Assembly: GCA_027186245.1 (NCBI GenBank)
Contig: CP114486.1
Coordinates: forward strand, 5,423,501-5,487,500
DNA: 64,000 nucleotides
Direction of reading: 5' to 3'
DNA from: Coriaria nepalensis
Taxonomy: Eukaryota > Streptophyta > Magnoliopsida > Cucurbitales > Coriariaceae
Part shown: positions 23,165 to 35,633 of the stretch, piece after piece
Position numbering within the stretch: position 1 is the stretch's first letter
Layout of the letters: every line of letters begins with the position of its first letter
Program-made: the position numbers and the translations under genes
The notes under the pieces: generated by a model
The model's input: the letters and a program-made list of their open reading frames with translations, nothing else
Told to the model about the DNA's origin: nothing
The model's database searches: none

Positions 23165-25526
23165 ATTTATTTGGTTTCCTAACATGACTTCCACTAGAAA
23201 TCTCTCTTTCTTTATTTTTAGATAACTGAGATCACAAAGTCTAGATTTTTCGATATATTAATTTATGCTGGCCCAACTACTACTTAGGTCATGTAATCCC
23301 AGTCGTCTGAAATGAGAGATTTTCGGTCGAAGTGGCGGCAAAGGAAGTGATAGTGATTTTGGTGGTGGCGGCGATTAATGAAAATTTGAACTAGGAACTA
23401 ACATAGTTATATGGGTCATTGATTTAATTAATCTTGTATGGACTGTTGGTTTAAAAAAATAAGAAATTAAGAAGTGTTACAAATTACAAAAAGCGGCACT
23501 ATATTTCTTCTAATATTATTTTCATTCATTTTTCTCCAAATCCCTCTTCCATCAAAGTCGTAAGGAACTAAAAATCTTTTTTTTTTTAGTTCCTTTGAAA
23601 AAGAACATCACCACGACAAGAACAAGAGGAGGAAGAAGACTCATCATCCCCTATTATTAACCACTTTTCAGATTCTCACTCATTCGGACTCCACTTAATC
23701 TTGCATTTACGCCGTCTGTTATGGAGAATCGAACGCAACGAACATAACCAGTGAAGATGATCAAAGTAGACGACCTGTCTGTCGATGAAGGACATATTGT
23801 TATAGTGAACTTCACCACGTGAGCGGCGTGAAACAGCGGCGTATTGCAGCAATCTCATTAGAAAGGAGCTTTCTAAAAAGTAACTAAAAAGCTTACCTCT
23901 AAATCCGTGAGTTTCATGAACTTGAGAATATAAAGTAAAAGCCTACTATTACACAAAATCAGAGAATAAAAGCAACTAAAAAGATGGTTAATATGTTTAA
24001 TTTATAATTGTTGAAATCTAGATAAAAGGATAGAAAATTTTTAGTTAAAGTGGTAAAATTAATTTAATATTTTTAATTAAAATTTTTATTTATTTTATTT
24101 TATTTTATTTTAACTAAAAATTAAAAATTTATTTATTTAAAATTTAATAATTTCAAATAAAATAGGTTAATTCATTTAATAAAAGAAAAAGATTAATCCC
24201 TAATCCACCGAGCCCACTAACATTAACAATTTTTGGCTTGGCCACTTAATCAAAGTTATTAGAGTATATTATATCCTTAAAATTTCAAATAAATTAAATT
24301 GAGCCCTTCATGTTTCAAAAATTATATATACATCCTTCAATTTCTTATTAAAAAAAAAACTAGATAAAAATTCATGTTTATATAATTTTATTGTTTTTCT
24401 TATTAGTAATACAAATTGCAATGGTGTTTCTGGTCTGTTAAATTAGTATACATCATAATTGTATATAAATCTTATGTTCTTTTATTTTAATAAAAAATTA
24501 TTTAACTCTTCCTTTGACTTTATAATTCAAAAGTTTGTTTAATTATAATATTTAAAATGAAAAATATAGTAAATTACAATAAAATAACAAATAAATCACA
24601 TGATGATAAAAAGATTTCTTGCCTACAAGGGAAGCAATTAGGCCAAGTTGGTGTAAGTTGAGGGACATGGCCGACCTAACTAAGTTGGTCTAACTTGCTC
24701 GAATATTATTAATCATAAGGAAATATTTGAAGGCAATGTTAAAATTTGATCAATGATAAGATAATGTCCGAATCAACTTAATTAAAAGATAATATAAGAC
24801 AATCAGTTACTATATAAGATTCTATAAAATATTAAAAAAAGAAGCTGGTGCAAGCCCTGGCCAAACAATGCAAGCTATTCTTGACTTGAGTGAATCGTTG
24901 TCTCAAGGTTAACTTGATTGAATCCTAATTGAACGAGAATGCGAGATCTCCGAGCCAAAGGAGGAGGGACAAGCAAAAATGTAGCCATTGGCAAATAGTA
25001 CATTTTAGGTTGTAGGGGACAGAAACCAACCATAAGATTGGAGTTAATGACTGCCAAGTAAGTGCCAGGATAGAAGTAGGTAGAGCTTGATCCTCTTATC
25101 TAGTAGGGTATGAGCCAACGAGAAGAGGCACGTGGATAAAAAAGAATTGTCCCCTAGGAATATAGTTTAATAAAAATGTATGCTTTGTTACTTATTTGAA
25201 ATTATGAGGACCGTGAATGTATTTTACTCAAATTGTGAGGCTTAAAGTAGAATTTCTTTTTGGTTTGCTAATCTCATAATAAACTCTTTTGGCAAAAAAT
25301 AGAAGAATAATAATAAACTTCTAAATTAGAAAATAAATAATATTGTTCAGTATTGACGTCAGCCTTTTTGATTCGCGCCCCAACGGTTCTCCGGTCACAC
25401 TATCCCGTAAAAAGTCAACAAAACCTCCATCTCCGTTCTCGAGCTCACTCTCTTCACCTTCAACCCTCCCCCCCTCTCCTCTCTCTCTCTATGTAATTTC
25501 TGCAAACTTTCTCACTACCTGCAATA
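23165..25526. other. Gene-free AT-rich region and phosphorylase promoter
   Basis: No gene recognised. There are pentanucleotide ATTTT runs (about 24085-24115) and long A/T tracts. The last ~150 bases before 25527 become C/T-rich (cctctcctctctctctct near 25470-25490), typical of a plant 5' leader. The short minus frames at 23676-23858 and 24875-25057 have no recognisable family. Confidence 0.5.
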
Positions 25527-28500
25527 ATGTCGACATTAACTCCGCCATTTCTCAATATTCCAACAGCTCGATCAAACCTCCCATTCTCACCTCCAATCTC
25601 CGTCTTCCCTTTCCTTCCCGTTCACTCAACCAAACTCTCTTCATCTCGTCTCATTATTCTCTGCAATACATCACATGGAATCAACCCAACCACCACCGAT
25701 CCCGCCACGTCGACGATCACCGTCGACAACTCCGTCTCGACCGAGTCCACCACTTCCATCCAGATCCGAACTCGAAACCGGATTGGCCTTCTCCAGGTCA
25801 TAACTAGGGTTTTCAAGCTCTTCGGCCTCATCATCGACAAGGCTACCGTCGAATTCGAGGGCGAGTTCTTCACGAAGAAGTTTTTCGTCACCGACTCTCA
25901 CGGCAACAAGATCGAGGACCACGAGAGCCTTAACAGGATCAAGAAGGCCCTGACGGAGGCGATCGACGGTGATGATTTGACGGTTTCGGTGGGGCCGCCT
26001 GCTTCCGCGACCGGTGGGATTTTGGCAAGGAGGCCCGGATTGGTGAGGCCTGGGGATCGGAGGGCAAAAGTGGAAAAAATGTACGGGTTGATGGACGGGT
26101 TTTTGAAGAACGACCCGTTTAGCCTTCAAAAGGATATTCTTGACCACGTGGAGTATACGGTTGCCAGGTCACGCTTTAGTTTTGATGATTTTGAAGCTTA
26201 CCAGGTAACAATAATGATCTTGCCTTTTAGTTTCTATTTTCATAAGATTTTGGCGGGAAATAATTTATTTAGATTTGTGGGCTTCATAGAAAAATTATGT
26301 TGATTTTATCTCTATGTTTATATGGATTATTAGGAGATGGTGATGACAAATTTATATAAACAAGCTTAATCACTGTCTGAGAGGATGAAGGATTTTGCTG
26401 TTTTTTTTTCCTTCAATTGTATTCTAAATTAGATTTAAATGTACATGATTTTGGTGGGTTTTTTAAAACTCCCAGTGAAGTCAATTTTGAACTCTTTTAC
26501 CATCGCTTGCTGTCATTTACAAATTCAGAAACAGAAAAATATTTCATCCATGAATAATCATTATTGTGGTTCGGTTTTTTAAAAAAGGACGGTAATGATT
26601 GTAGGCTTTATCTCATAGTGTAAGAGACCGGTTGATCGAGCGTTGGCATGATACTCAAATATACTTCAAGAGGAAAGATCCTAAGCGCATATACTTCCTC
26701 TCACTCGAGTACCTTATGGGTATTTTTTATTCACTTATCATGCAGTCGTCTCATTGAATTTGCGCATCTATGTTTTGTGTATATTTGTCTTTTCAATTTT
26801 TTGTTCTGCTATATTGATAATGTTCTTGTAACAATTTTTGTAACTCCAGGTCGTTCATTGACAAATAGTGTCATCAACCTTGGCATCCGTGACCAATATG
26901 CAGATGCTCTGAGCCAGCTCGGCTTTGAGTTTGAAGTTCTAGCAGAGCAGGTTAGTTAACAATTGGCTTTTGTGCTTTATCCTTCTTAAGTTGTTTAATT
27001 TGATTTGGCATTTTTGAGTTAGCTATAGACTAGTCAGGAGGCACACTTCTAATAAAAAAGCGTAGTTAGTAGTAGAGAATTTTCCTTGTTTAAGAAGTTG
27101 AGTGATTATTTTCTATCACGTATTTTTCTGTTGTGATGCTTCTAGGAAGGAGATGCGGCCCTTGGTAATGGTGGCCTCGCTCGTCTTTCAGCCTGTCAGA
27201 TGGATTCTCTTGCAACTTTGGACTACCCTGCTTGGGGGTATTACCTCCTTTTGAGATTCACTCTAATTAATATTACCGTACATATCTAAATCTTCTTCCC
27301 CCCCCCCTCTTTTTTTTTTCTTTTAAAGCACTTCCACTCTTGACCTCTGATTGATTTTGAATGGCTCAACCAGGGGATACACAGGGAATTTTGTCTATTA
27401 ATTAACATTGCTTAAATTCAGGCCTTTTCTACCTAGTTTAAGCAAATTCTTGTGCATTATAAAATTATGAATAGCCTCATAGTGGATTTTTCTTGATTCA
27501 GTAACAGGGGATCATGTCATGAAAGAGAAACTGGAAAAAATTACTTTTGATTGTTCTCTATCCTACATGGCTTTTGTTATTTGATCTAAAACTTTTTTGA
27601 TTGTTTCTCTGGATCCTGTCATCAATTGAGCTGATCATTGGTAATTGGTAGTCTCTTTGTACTGATATTGGATTTCTATATCTTAGGTATGGACTACGTT
27701 ACCAGTATGGGTTGTTTCGCCAGGTCATACTGGATGGCTTTCAACATGAACAACCTGATTTTTGGTTGAACTTTGGAAATCCTTGGGAAATAGAGCGGGT
27801 TCATGTTACATATCCCGTGAAGGTTTTCAAGCACTTCCTCCACCACTTTCTCTCTTTGTTTTACTACTTCTAATTGCCGTTACTTGATTAATCTTAATAT
27901 CCAATATAACACTAACCATGGTGGGTGGGTTCAAGTTCTATGGCAGTGTTGAAGAGGAAATTCGAAATGGAGTGAACCATAAAGTTTGGGTCCCTGGAGA
28001 AACTGTAAGATTGCAATCTTTGTTTTTTTTGGCAATAAAATTATAAATTCTAGATCTAGAGCCACAGTATTGATTAACAGCTTTATATATATTTCCTCTA
28101 AGTTTTTTTCCTTGTATATTTAGGTTGAAGCAGTGGCTTACGACAACCCTATTCCTGGTTATGGAACGAAGAATACAATTACTCTCCGCCTTTGGGCTGC
28201 CAAACCAAGTGATCAGTATGATATGGTGATTTTGTTTGACATTTAATCTAGTGTAGATCTTATGTATGCAGTTTCATGTTCATTATTTCTAGAGACAATT
28301 CTCAATTTTGCTGACGCAAAAAGAAAAAGGAAAATGTTGTTCATTTATGATGTTTTCACTTGGTCAGGCAAAAAAGCCTTAACCATATTATCCCCCTGAT
28401 TATGTATCTTTTCATTTTCACACTTCCTATGTCATATTTTTTTCTTTTTGGTTACAGAAAAAATTTCTCTATAATAAAATGGAAACTTATTGTACTATAT

Positions 28501-31500
28501 TTCATAAATTATTGTTCGATATGAATCTTACTTTGCAGCATTTCATCTGCAGGAGGCTTATAATACTGGGGATTACATCAATGCTGTTGTAAACAGACAA
28601 AAAGCAGAAACGATAAGTAGTATTCTGTACCCAGATGACCGTTCTCATCAGGTCTGTTTCTTTCTTCATTCAAGTGGTTGACAGTCTCCAGTGTATTAAA
28701 GGGGATGAGCCCTATTTGTAGTTGTTTGTGTATTACGTACATAATTTTCTTCATTATATGACCATCTCATTCACTAAAAGTATCCACATTTTAGTAGCAG
28801 CTAATAATCCCCTAAAGCGTTTTTTTCTTTTTGGGCAAAAGAATTACCATTTCATTGTTCAGTTTCCTGTTTACAGAAATTGATGTTGCACCACTGTGGA
28901 CTAGTTTACTAATTTCAGTATTAGAAACTATTCACTTCTACTACTTGCTATCTTTCAGGGAAAGGAACTGCGGTTAAAACAACAATATTTCTTTGTCTCA
29001 GCATCTGTACAAGACATCATCCGTAGATTTAAAGATGGACATGATGATAACTTCGACCATTTTCCTGAAAAGGTTCTATCTTCAACGACCCATGTTTTAT
29101 TTCTCTCCTGTAGCAAACAAAAATGTGTTAATATTTGTGATCTTAGCCTTTCTGAATTAGAAATTATATTTTCCTAATCTTTGGGTTTGCATTCTTACTC
29201 AGTTAAGCACTTCCATTCTATTAACATAACCAGTGTTTCTCTACCAGGTAGCTCTGCAGCTTAATGATACTCATCCGTCACTTGGAATAGTTGAGGTCAT
29301 GAGAGTGCTCCTTGATGAAGAACATCTAAGTTGGAATAAAGCATGGGACATTATTTGCAAAATTTTCTCTTTTACTACTCACACAGTGTCAGCTAGAGGT
29401 TTGGAGAGAATACCTGTTGATCTGATGGGCAGTCTTCTCCCACGGCATTTACAAGTGTGTTTTATTTAAAATACCCCAAGTATATATATTTATTTTTCAC
29501 ATTAACTACTTCTTACCCTTTTCCTGAACATTTTCCTTGACATCTGCAATCTGTTTTCCCTGTGAACAAGTGGCAGGCTAGTAAATTCTGCCACAATTGT
29601 TTCTTTTCCTACTGTGGTCTTCCATTTTCACATTTAGCCAATTTATTAAGCATGGTTTTTTCAACTAAATTTTTGTTGATTTTGTGCGGTCATTGTAATC
29701 ATGGGTTGCTGTTTCTCAGATTATATATGAAATAAACATCTGTTTCATGGAAGATCTGAAGAAGAGAATCGGTTTAGATTATGATCGACTGTCCCGTATG
29801 TCAATTGTGGAGGAAGGTGATGTGAAGGTGCTCCAAACATCACTCTAGATCTAAATTTGTTTCATAAACTATACTTTGCTCTTTATTGTGTTTTTTTAAT
29901 ATGTATAATTAAACTACTAAGTATAGAATAATTTAAACTTTAGTATCTAGGAAAATATATACATATGTATACATACATATATAGTATAGTATCTTGGCAA
30001 ATGAATTAGCAATTGCTTTTCATTTCAGAACATTAAGATGGCAAATCTTTCGATCATTTGTTCCCACACTGTGAATGGTGTTTCCAGATTACATTCAGAA
30101 ATACTACAAACAATCATATTTAAGGTAATTTGTATGCTTCATTTTCATTCCACCTTAAAAAAAAAAAGCTAACAAAGGGGAATGATTTTTTTATTTTTTA
30201 TTTGGTTCCTTTTTATGATTCTTGGAACTTGACCAGAACATCCATTTCAGGACTTCTATGAGCTCTGGCCCGAAAAATTTCAGTACAAGACAAATGGAGT
30301 AACCCAGGTTGGAAAATGGTAGCTATCAGAATATATGGGATTTACTTTTATTAGACCTCTCATAATCGATCAAACACAATGATGTTGACTACTGAGCTTT
30401 ACAACTAAATGCAAGTTAATTACCAGTTTTACCTAAGTTTTCATATATAATATATAATATATATGTATATATATTAATTTTCCCAATTACCCCAGTTTTT
30501 TTCTTCTTTCTTCAACCTCACATGTAGTTGATTTGCAAAGCCTTTCCCACATGTCCATCAAATTGGCCTGTTTCATTTCACAATCTTGAATTACATTTTG
30601 GTTTTTCAGCGCCGCTGGATTGTTGTGAGCAATCCTAGTTTATGTGCTCTCATCTCAAAGTGGCTTGTGACAGAATCTTGGATCCAAAATGCCGCCCTTC
30701 TATTGGGTTTACGTGAATATGCCACACATATTGAACTACAGAAAGAGTGGAGAATGGTACTTTATATGTATATATAGTTTTATATGCATTCAATTGTTCC
30801 AAAACAGAATCAACAAAGGAAAAAATAGAGTCCATATTGAGGCTTTCATTATGGCATTTATCTCATTGTCATAGGTGAGGAAGGTTAACAAAATGAGGCT
30901 TGCTGAGTACATCGAAGTAATGAGCGGTGTGAAGGTCCATTTCAAATGAATCTTCATAACGTTTCTTTGATTCTTCTGTTCACTCTGTTTCAAAAAGTTT
31001 CTTCCATCTTATGGTGGCTATATATACTAAAAACTCTATGCAGGTTAGTTTGGATGCAATGTTTGATGTGCAGGTAAAGCGGATACATGAGTACAAAAGG
31101 CAACTGCTTAATATCCTTGGCATTATCCATAGATATGACAGTATCAAGGTGATCAAGATTTTACTTCGTGCTATGACTATATTTGCCTGATGTATTCCAT
31201 TAGTGATATATATTCTTAGGAAACTTGAGCCATTTTTCATCATCAGAATGCAGGGTAGGAATCAAGACAATGTTATTGAATTGTCAACTTTTGATCCTCC
31301 AATAGGGCTTTTGTTTTTAATTTAGGACTTTCTATTAACAATTTTTTGGCTTATTATTCTCACATTATTGAAGAGAATGGAGAAGAATGAGAGAAGGAAA
31401 GTTGTTCCTCGGGTCTGTATTATTGGAGGGAAAGCTGCACCTGGTTATGAAATTGCGAAGAAGATAATCAAACTATGTTATGCTGTTTCCGAAAAGATTA

Positions 31501-32645
31501 ATAATGACAGCGATGTTGGGATTCTTCTCAAGCTGGTAAAAGAATTGTATACTCAGCTATAGTTAGTACATTCCAGAAAATGACCACCCCCCCCCCCCGC
31601 TCCCCCCTCCTTCCTCTCTCTCTCTCTTCATCCTCATGGAGTTTTTCCTCAAAATTATTGCAGGTCTTTATCCCTGATTACAATGTATCTGTTGCTGAAT
31701 TGGTAATACCTGGGGCTGATCTTTCACAACACATAAGGTCCCATAATTATCCGAAAACTAGCTAGTCTTTGAAATGTTAGGAAATTGGTTTTTCTGATCT
31801 TATTTTTTTTATATATTATTATTTATATTATTATACACTTTTTTTAATTACTATTATTATTATTGTTTTTATTATTATTTTTGGGCAGCACTTCTGGAAA
31901 TGAGGCATCTGGCACTGGAAGCATGAAATTTCTTATGAATGGGTGTCTACTTTTAGCAACAGCAGATGGATCTACAGTTGAAATACTTGACGAAATCGGG
32001 TCTGATAATATGGTAAATTCCATATTTAATATCATATAAGCTCACTTTTCATTATTACAGATCACAAATAGTAACAATTCTCATTCGAGTCAGTTTGATT
32101 TATTAATAACATCTTTCGCTTCAGTTCTTGTTTGGTGCTAAAGCACATGAAGTTCCGGAATTGCGGGAAAATGGATCTCGCAAGGTCCCTCTTCAATTTT
32201 CTCGAGTCGTGAGGTATACATATTGGTTATTCCTGGTAACTTCTCCTATTCTCAATACTTTATTTATTTACTTACGCACTTTCCTCCTGGGATATCTTCA
32301 TTGTAGGATGATTCGAGATGGTTATTTCGGCTTCAAAGACTATTTCGGATCATTATGTGATACTGTGGAGGGTAGCAAAGATTTTTATCTTCTTGGCTCT
32401 GATTTTGAAAGCTATCTAAACGCACAGGTAAAACTTAAAACTCCCTTTTTCTGATGTGTTGTATAATTTTCTCAATTTGATTATTATAACAGGCGGCTGC
32501 TGATAAGGCATTTGTGGATCAAGAGAAGTGGACCCAGATGAGCATCCTTAGCACTGCCGGGTCTGGCCGATTTAGCAGCGACCGGACCATCCAAGAATAT
32601 GCCGAGAAAACTTGGGGGATTGAACCGTGTAGATGTCCCTTCTGA
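25527..32645 (+). CDS. ACT-domain glucan phosphorylase (GT35), animal/bacterial-like type
   Basis: Predicted PLP-dependent enzyme that releases glucose-1-phosphate from alpha-1,4-glucan. Twenty-two GT-AG exons join in frame: 25527-26204, 26605-26719, 26850-26950, 27146-27237, 27687-27822, 27936-28004, 28124-28225, 28553-28651, 28959-29072, 29248-29454, 29720-29827, 30029-30124, 30251-30307, 30610-30756, 30875-30934, 31044-31148, 31374-31535, 31664-31737, 31889-32012, 32125-32213, 32307-32427, 32493-32645; 1002 residues. Exon 1 encodes a Ser/Thr/Pro-rich, plastid-transit-like leader and then an ACT domain (about 78-145; [19 protein letters not shown]). The rest is phosphorylase: [104 protein letters not shown], and the PLP-lysine motif [10 protein letters not shown]. 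It lacks the ~80-residue insert of the plastid PHS1 enzyme and reads GGKAAPGY where PHS1 and PHS2 have GGKAFATY. Several active-site loops differ from the consensus, so activity is uncertain. Plastid location is inferred only. Confidence 0.93.
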
Positions 32646-33377
32646 TTTGATTCAGTTCATGGCTTCCCGCCTCAAGTAGTAAGCATAATTGACCAAGAAA
32701 ATAAAAAGAAAAAAACAACCAAGAAAATAAAGAACTAAATAAGACATCAAATTGTCTCGTGGCTTCACTTTTCCAACTTTCTATGGAGACAACAATGATG
32801 AAGAATGTAAAAATACTTGTTTGCTGGCATATCATTATGTGTGGTAAAGACACGATCCGAACTTCATTTTCAGCTATAAACAAGTTTTTCAATATGGCCC
32901 CACTGATCACTAATCACTAATCACTCTCTTAAGTATGGCCAATAAGCAAGGAGCTAGCAACCAAATTAATACTTTTAACTCCGTAGTGATGACGTCATTC
33001 CCTCTTACTATATATAGAGAGATAAGATAACACATCAAGGTTTATTCGGAAAATATGTTATTAATGAGATTATTTTTTTATTATTTATTATTTTTTAATT
33101 TTTAATTCGATCCACGTACATTGATATTAGGGTTAAAAGGCCGACAACAGCAGTGAAATTAATATGGCGCCAGCTTGACGGTTAAAAGGCTCATCTGAAT
33201 GGGACCCGTGCATTGCGTTTCATTCTTAAGAAAGAGTTTTTTGTTGTTGTACCTAAAAAGACGAAACTTAGATCCCTCATCTCAAAATCAAAAAATCAAA
33301 AAAAAAAAAAAAAGACATCTTCTTCTTGTTTCTTGGGAGTTGTCATTGAAGAAGAAGAAGAAGAAGAAGACGACGAC
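32646..33377. other. Intergenic region and 5' leader of the small downstream gene
   Basis: Contains the phosphorylase 3' flank and, at about 33348-33377, a GAA repeat immediately before the ATG at 33378. A purine run at 33297-33313 precedes it. No other gene seen. Confidence 0.5.
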
Positions 33378-35059
33378 ATGGTTACAGCGGTAAATTTCAT
33401 TCTCATTGTTCTTTCATTGTAATTAATTTAGCTTTAACAATTATTTAAATGTGATGGGGTGAGTTCAGCTTTTGAATTAATGGGAAATAATAAAAAAAAT
33501 CATATCTTTTTAACGAATTTAATTTCACATTATTGCTATTAGGGTTATTTCTTCATTCATTTATGGTGGGTTTTTTTTGGGGAATTTTTTTTTTGGGGCC
33601 TTTTGGGGGGTTTTTTCATATGAATGCTTTTCTGCCCTTTTTTTTTTTTTTCATTTCTTTCAATAAAAAAGAGGAAAAAAAAAAGTGTTAAATGAACTTC
33701 CAACATTGTTAAAAGTTCTTGTGAAAATATTGCATAATGGAAAGTGTCGGTGAAAGTGTTCATATATTTAATTAGGATTGGTGTCGGCTAAATGATCCGA
33801 TGGGTCTATTGAATTGTTCAAGAGTACGGGTGGGAATTTTTGGGTCTGATCCGTGAACACGAGATCAGTATATTTGAAATCAGTATAAATGGTTTTGGGT
33901 TATAATTTGATCGACCCCCTTTTAACCCATTTGATACATGAGTTGGGATTTTGGATAATCGGACCCATTTTTTTTTAAAAAAGAGTATATAAATAATATT
34001 AGTATAATATTCCATTTTTAATCTAATTTTTGTTTTTTTTTATTTTCAAAATTAATTTGTCTTTAATCCCGAATTCCGACTGCCACTACCATCATCCCAA
34101 GATCCGATATGATCATCTAGTATGAGTTTATTTTAAATGTATGTTTTATATCATAATCAACATGAATAATGATATAAAATTTTGGAACAAACTGATGAGT
34201 TGCTTGACAACTTGAAGCTTCTACTTCAGTTTTATTGAACGTTAATGAATCTCTTAATGATCTATCCGGATATTTGAGAAAATAAAAATTTTCTTTTGGA
34301 AAACACAACAATTTAGGATGCAGAGTTAGAGGCATTAAATCAGATGTCAAACGGTTGGCCTCTTGGGCTTGAAATTATGAACACAAGACTCAGTAGAGTG
34401 ACAGAAAGCTCATTGCCTTCTGCAACAACTGAACGGTGCCGCTTTCACTTTCCCTCCACCAGTTTCTCCTCATTCTCATCCTCTGATATTGACACTAAGG
34501 TAAGTTTAAACTTACGTCAACTCTTCTTTTATTATTATTATTTCAGTATGATCTTAAAGTTGTTAAATGTCACTGGACCCACTACAATCTCATCCAGATT
34601 TCAGTTTATTCGAATTACGAATGAACACATCTATAACTTCAAAAATTACAATGACCCCCCTTACTAAGGTTGTTTTAAACATTGCCCCTTCATTGTTATA
34701 TGTATACAGAAATGCAAGTTATAATTCCATGATATACATCTACCATCTTCTTCTTACAATGACTTCCTACTATTCGTTATGAATTCAAGCAGTCGGCTGC
34801 ATCTTTCTTCCATGATCACAGCATCTCATTAGGTCGGCTAATTGGTATGAGGCCAAAAGGGAATAGACAACAACACTTGTGCTTTCAAGACAACATCAGT
34901 TCGTTTCAGATCAAAGAACACAAGGAAGAGTCTAAATCCGAGACAAGCTCTTATGTTTCGAACCAACATTCCATGCCTATGTCTAGTGGAATCTGCATAC
35001 CTTTACTGTTTGGTGGTGTTCTAAAGATGAGCCGAAGCAAGAGCAGGTCAAGAAGGTGA
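33378..35059 (+). CDS. Small plant protein of unknown function, three exons
   Basis: Exons 33378-33389, 34317-34499 and 34793-35059 join in frame with GT-AG introns and give 153 residues. The first exon codes only MVTA, so a simple open-frame scan misses the true start. The protein begins with an acidic helix and LEALNQMSNGWPLGLEIMN, followed by a Ser-rich stretch (PSTSFSSFSSSDIDTKSA), a SLGRLIGMRP block, and a Lys/Arg/Ser-rich tail ending SRSKSRSRR just before the stop. No membrane segment or catalytic motif is visible. The mix of a conserved-looking N-terminal block and low-complexity Ser suggests a plant-specific regulatory or nuclear protein; I recall similar anonymous proteins in other dicots but cannot name the family. 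It is convergent with the OB-fold gene. Confidence 0.72.
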
Positions 35060-35633
35060 TTATGTGTGATTACGAGTACAAAGTCACAAAACATGTGTAG
35101 TTTTCTGTTTATGGCTCTACTCGGAACTAAATTCGGAAATAATTCAATTGGATTGTATGCTTGACACCACCGAGAAATAAATTTAATTGAACCAAAATCA
35201 CAGTAAGATTTTTTATTGACTAATTAAAATTTTAGCGTGAATTTAAAATATTTTTTTTGTATGCTTGAAAAATGTTGTATAAAATTCTATCTTCCACCCT
35301 ATACCAGATTCATGCTCAAGTTCTTCATGTTGGCCTCACATTATTTTAGAGACATTTGTATAACAAGGCAAGAGAAAATGACATAATCCTCTTAAACTCA
35401 ACCATTAGATTAATCCAACAGAATATGGATGTTCATCATGACTCTTAAAAAATGAAACCAGTAATGTAACTTGAGTAAGATTTCTATAACAAAAAAAGCC
35501 CGTGTCAATAGTGGAACAGCATCAGATGAAGCTATGAAGAGGTAAAACAAAAGAAAAGTCGACATTGCTTTATATTTTTTACTGAGTATAAAAAATCTGA
35601 CTAACCCGGGAAGATCCAGATCATTCCATTCAT
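35060..35633. other. Region between two convergent genes
   Basis: It should hold the 3' ends of the small + strand gene and of the - strand OB-fold gene. AT-rich with no other coding signal. Confidence 0.5.

Noticed and set aside
25622..26147. Minus-strand open frames opposite phosphorylase exon 1
   Set aside because: GC-rich antisense shadow of the ACT-domain exon, with no family resemblance.
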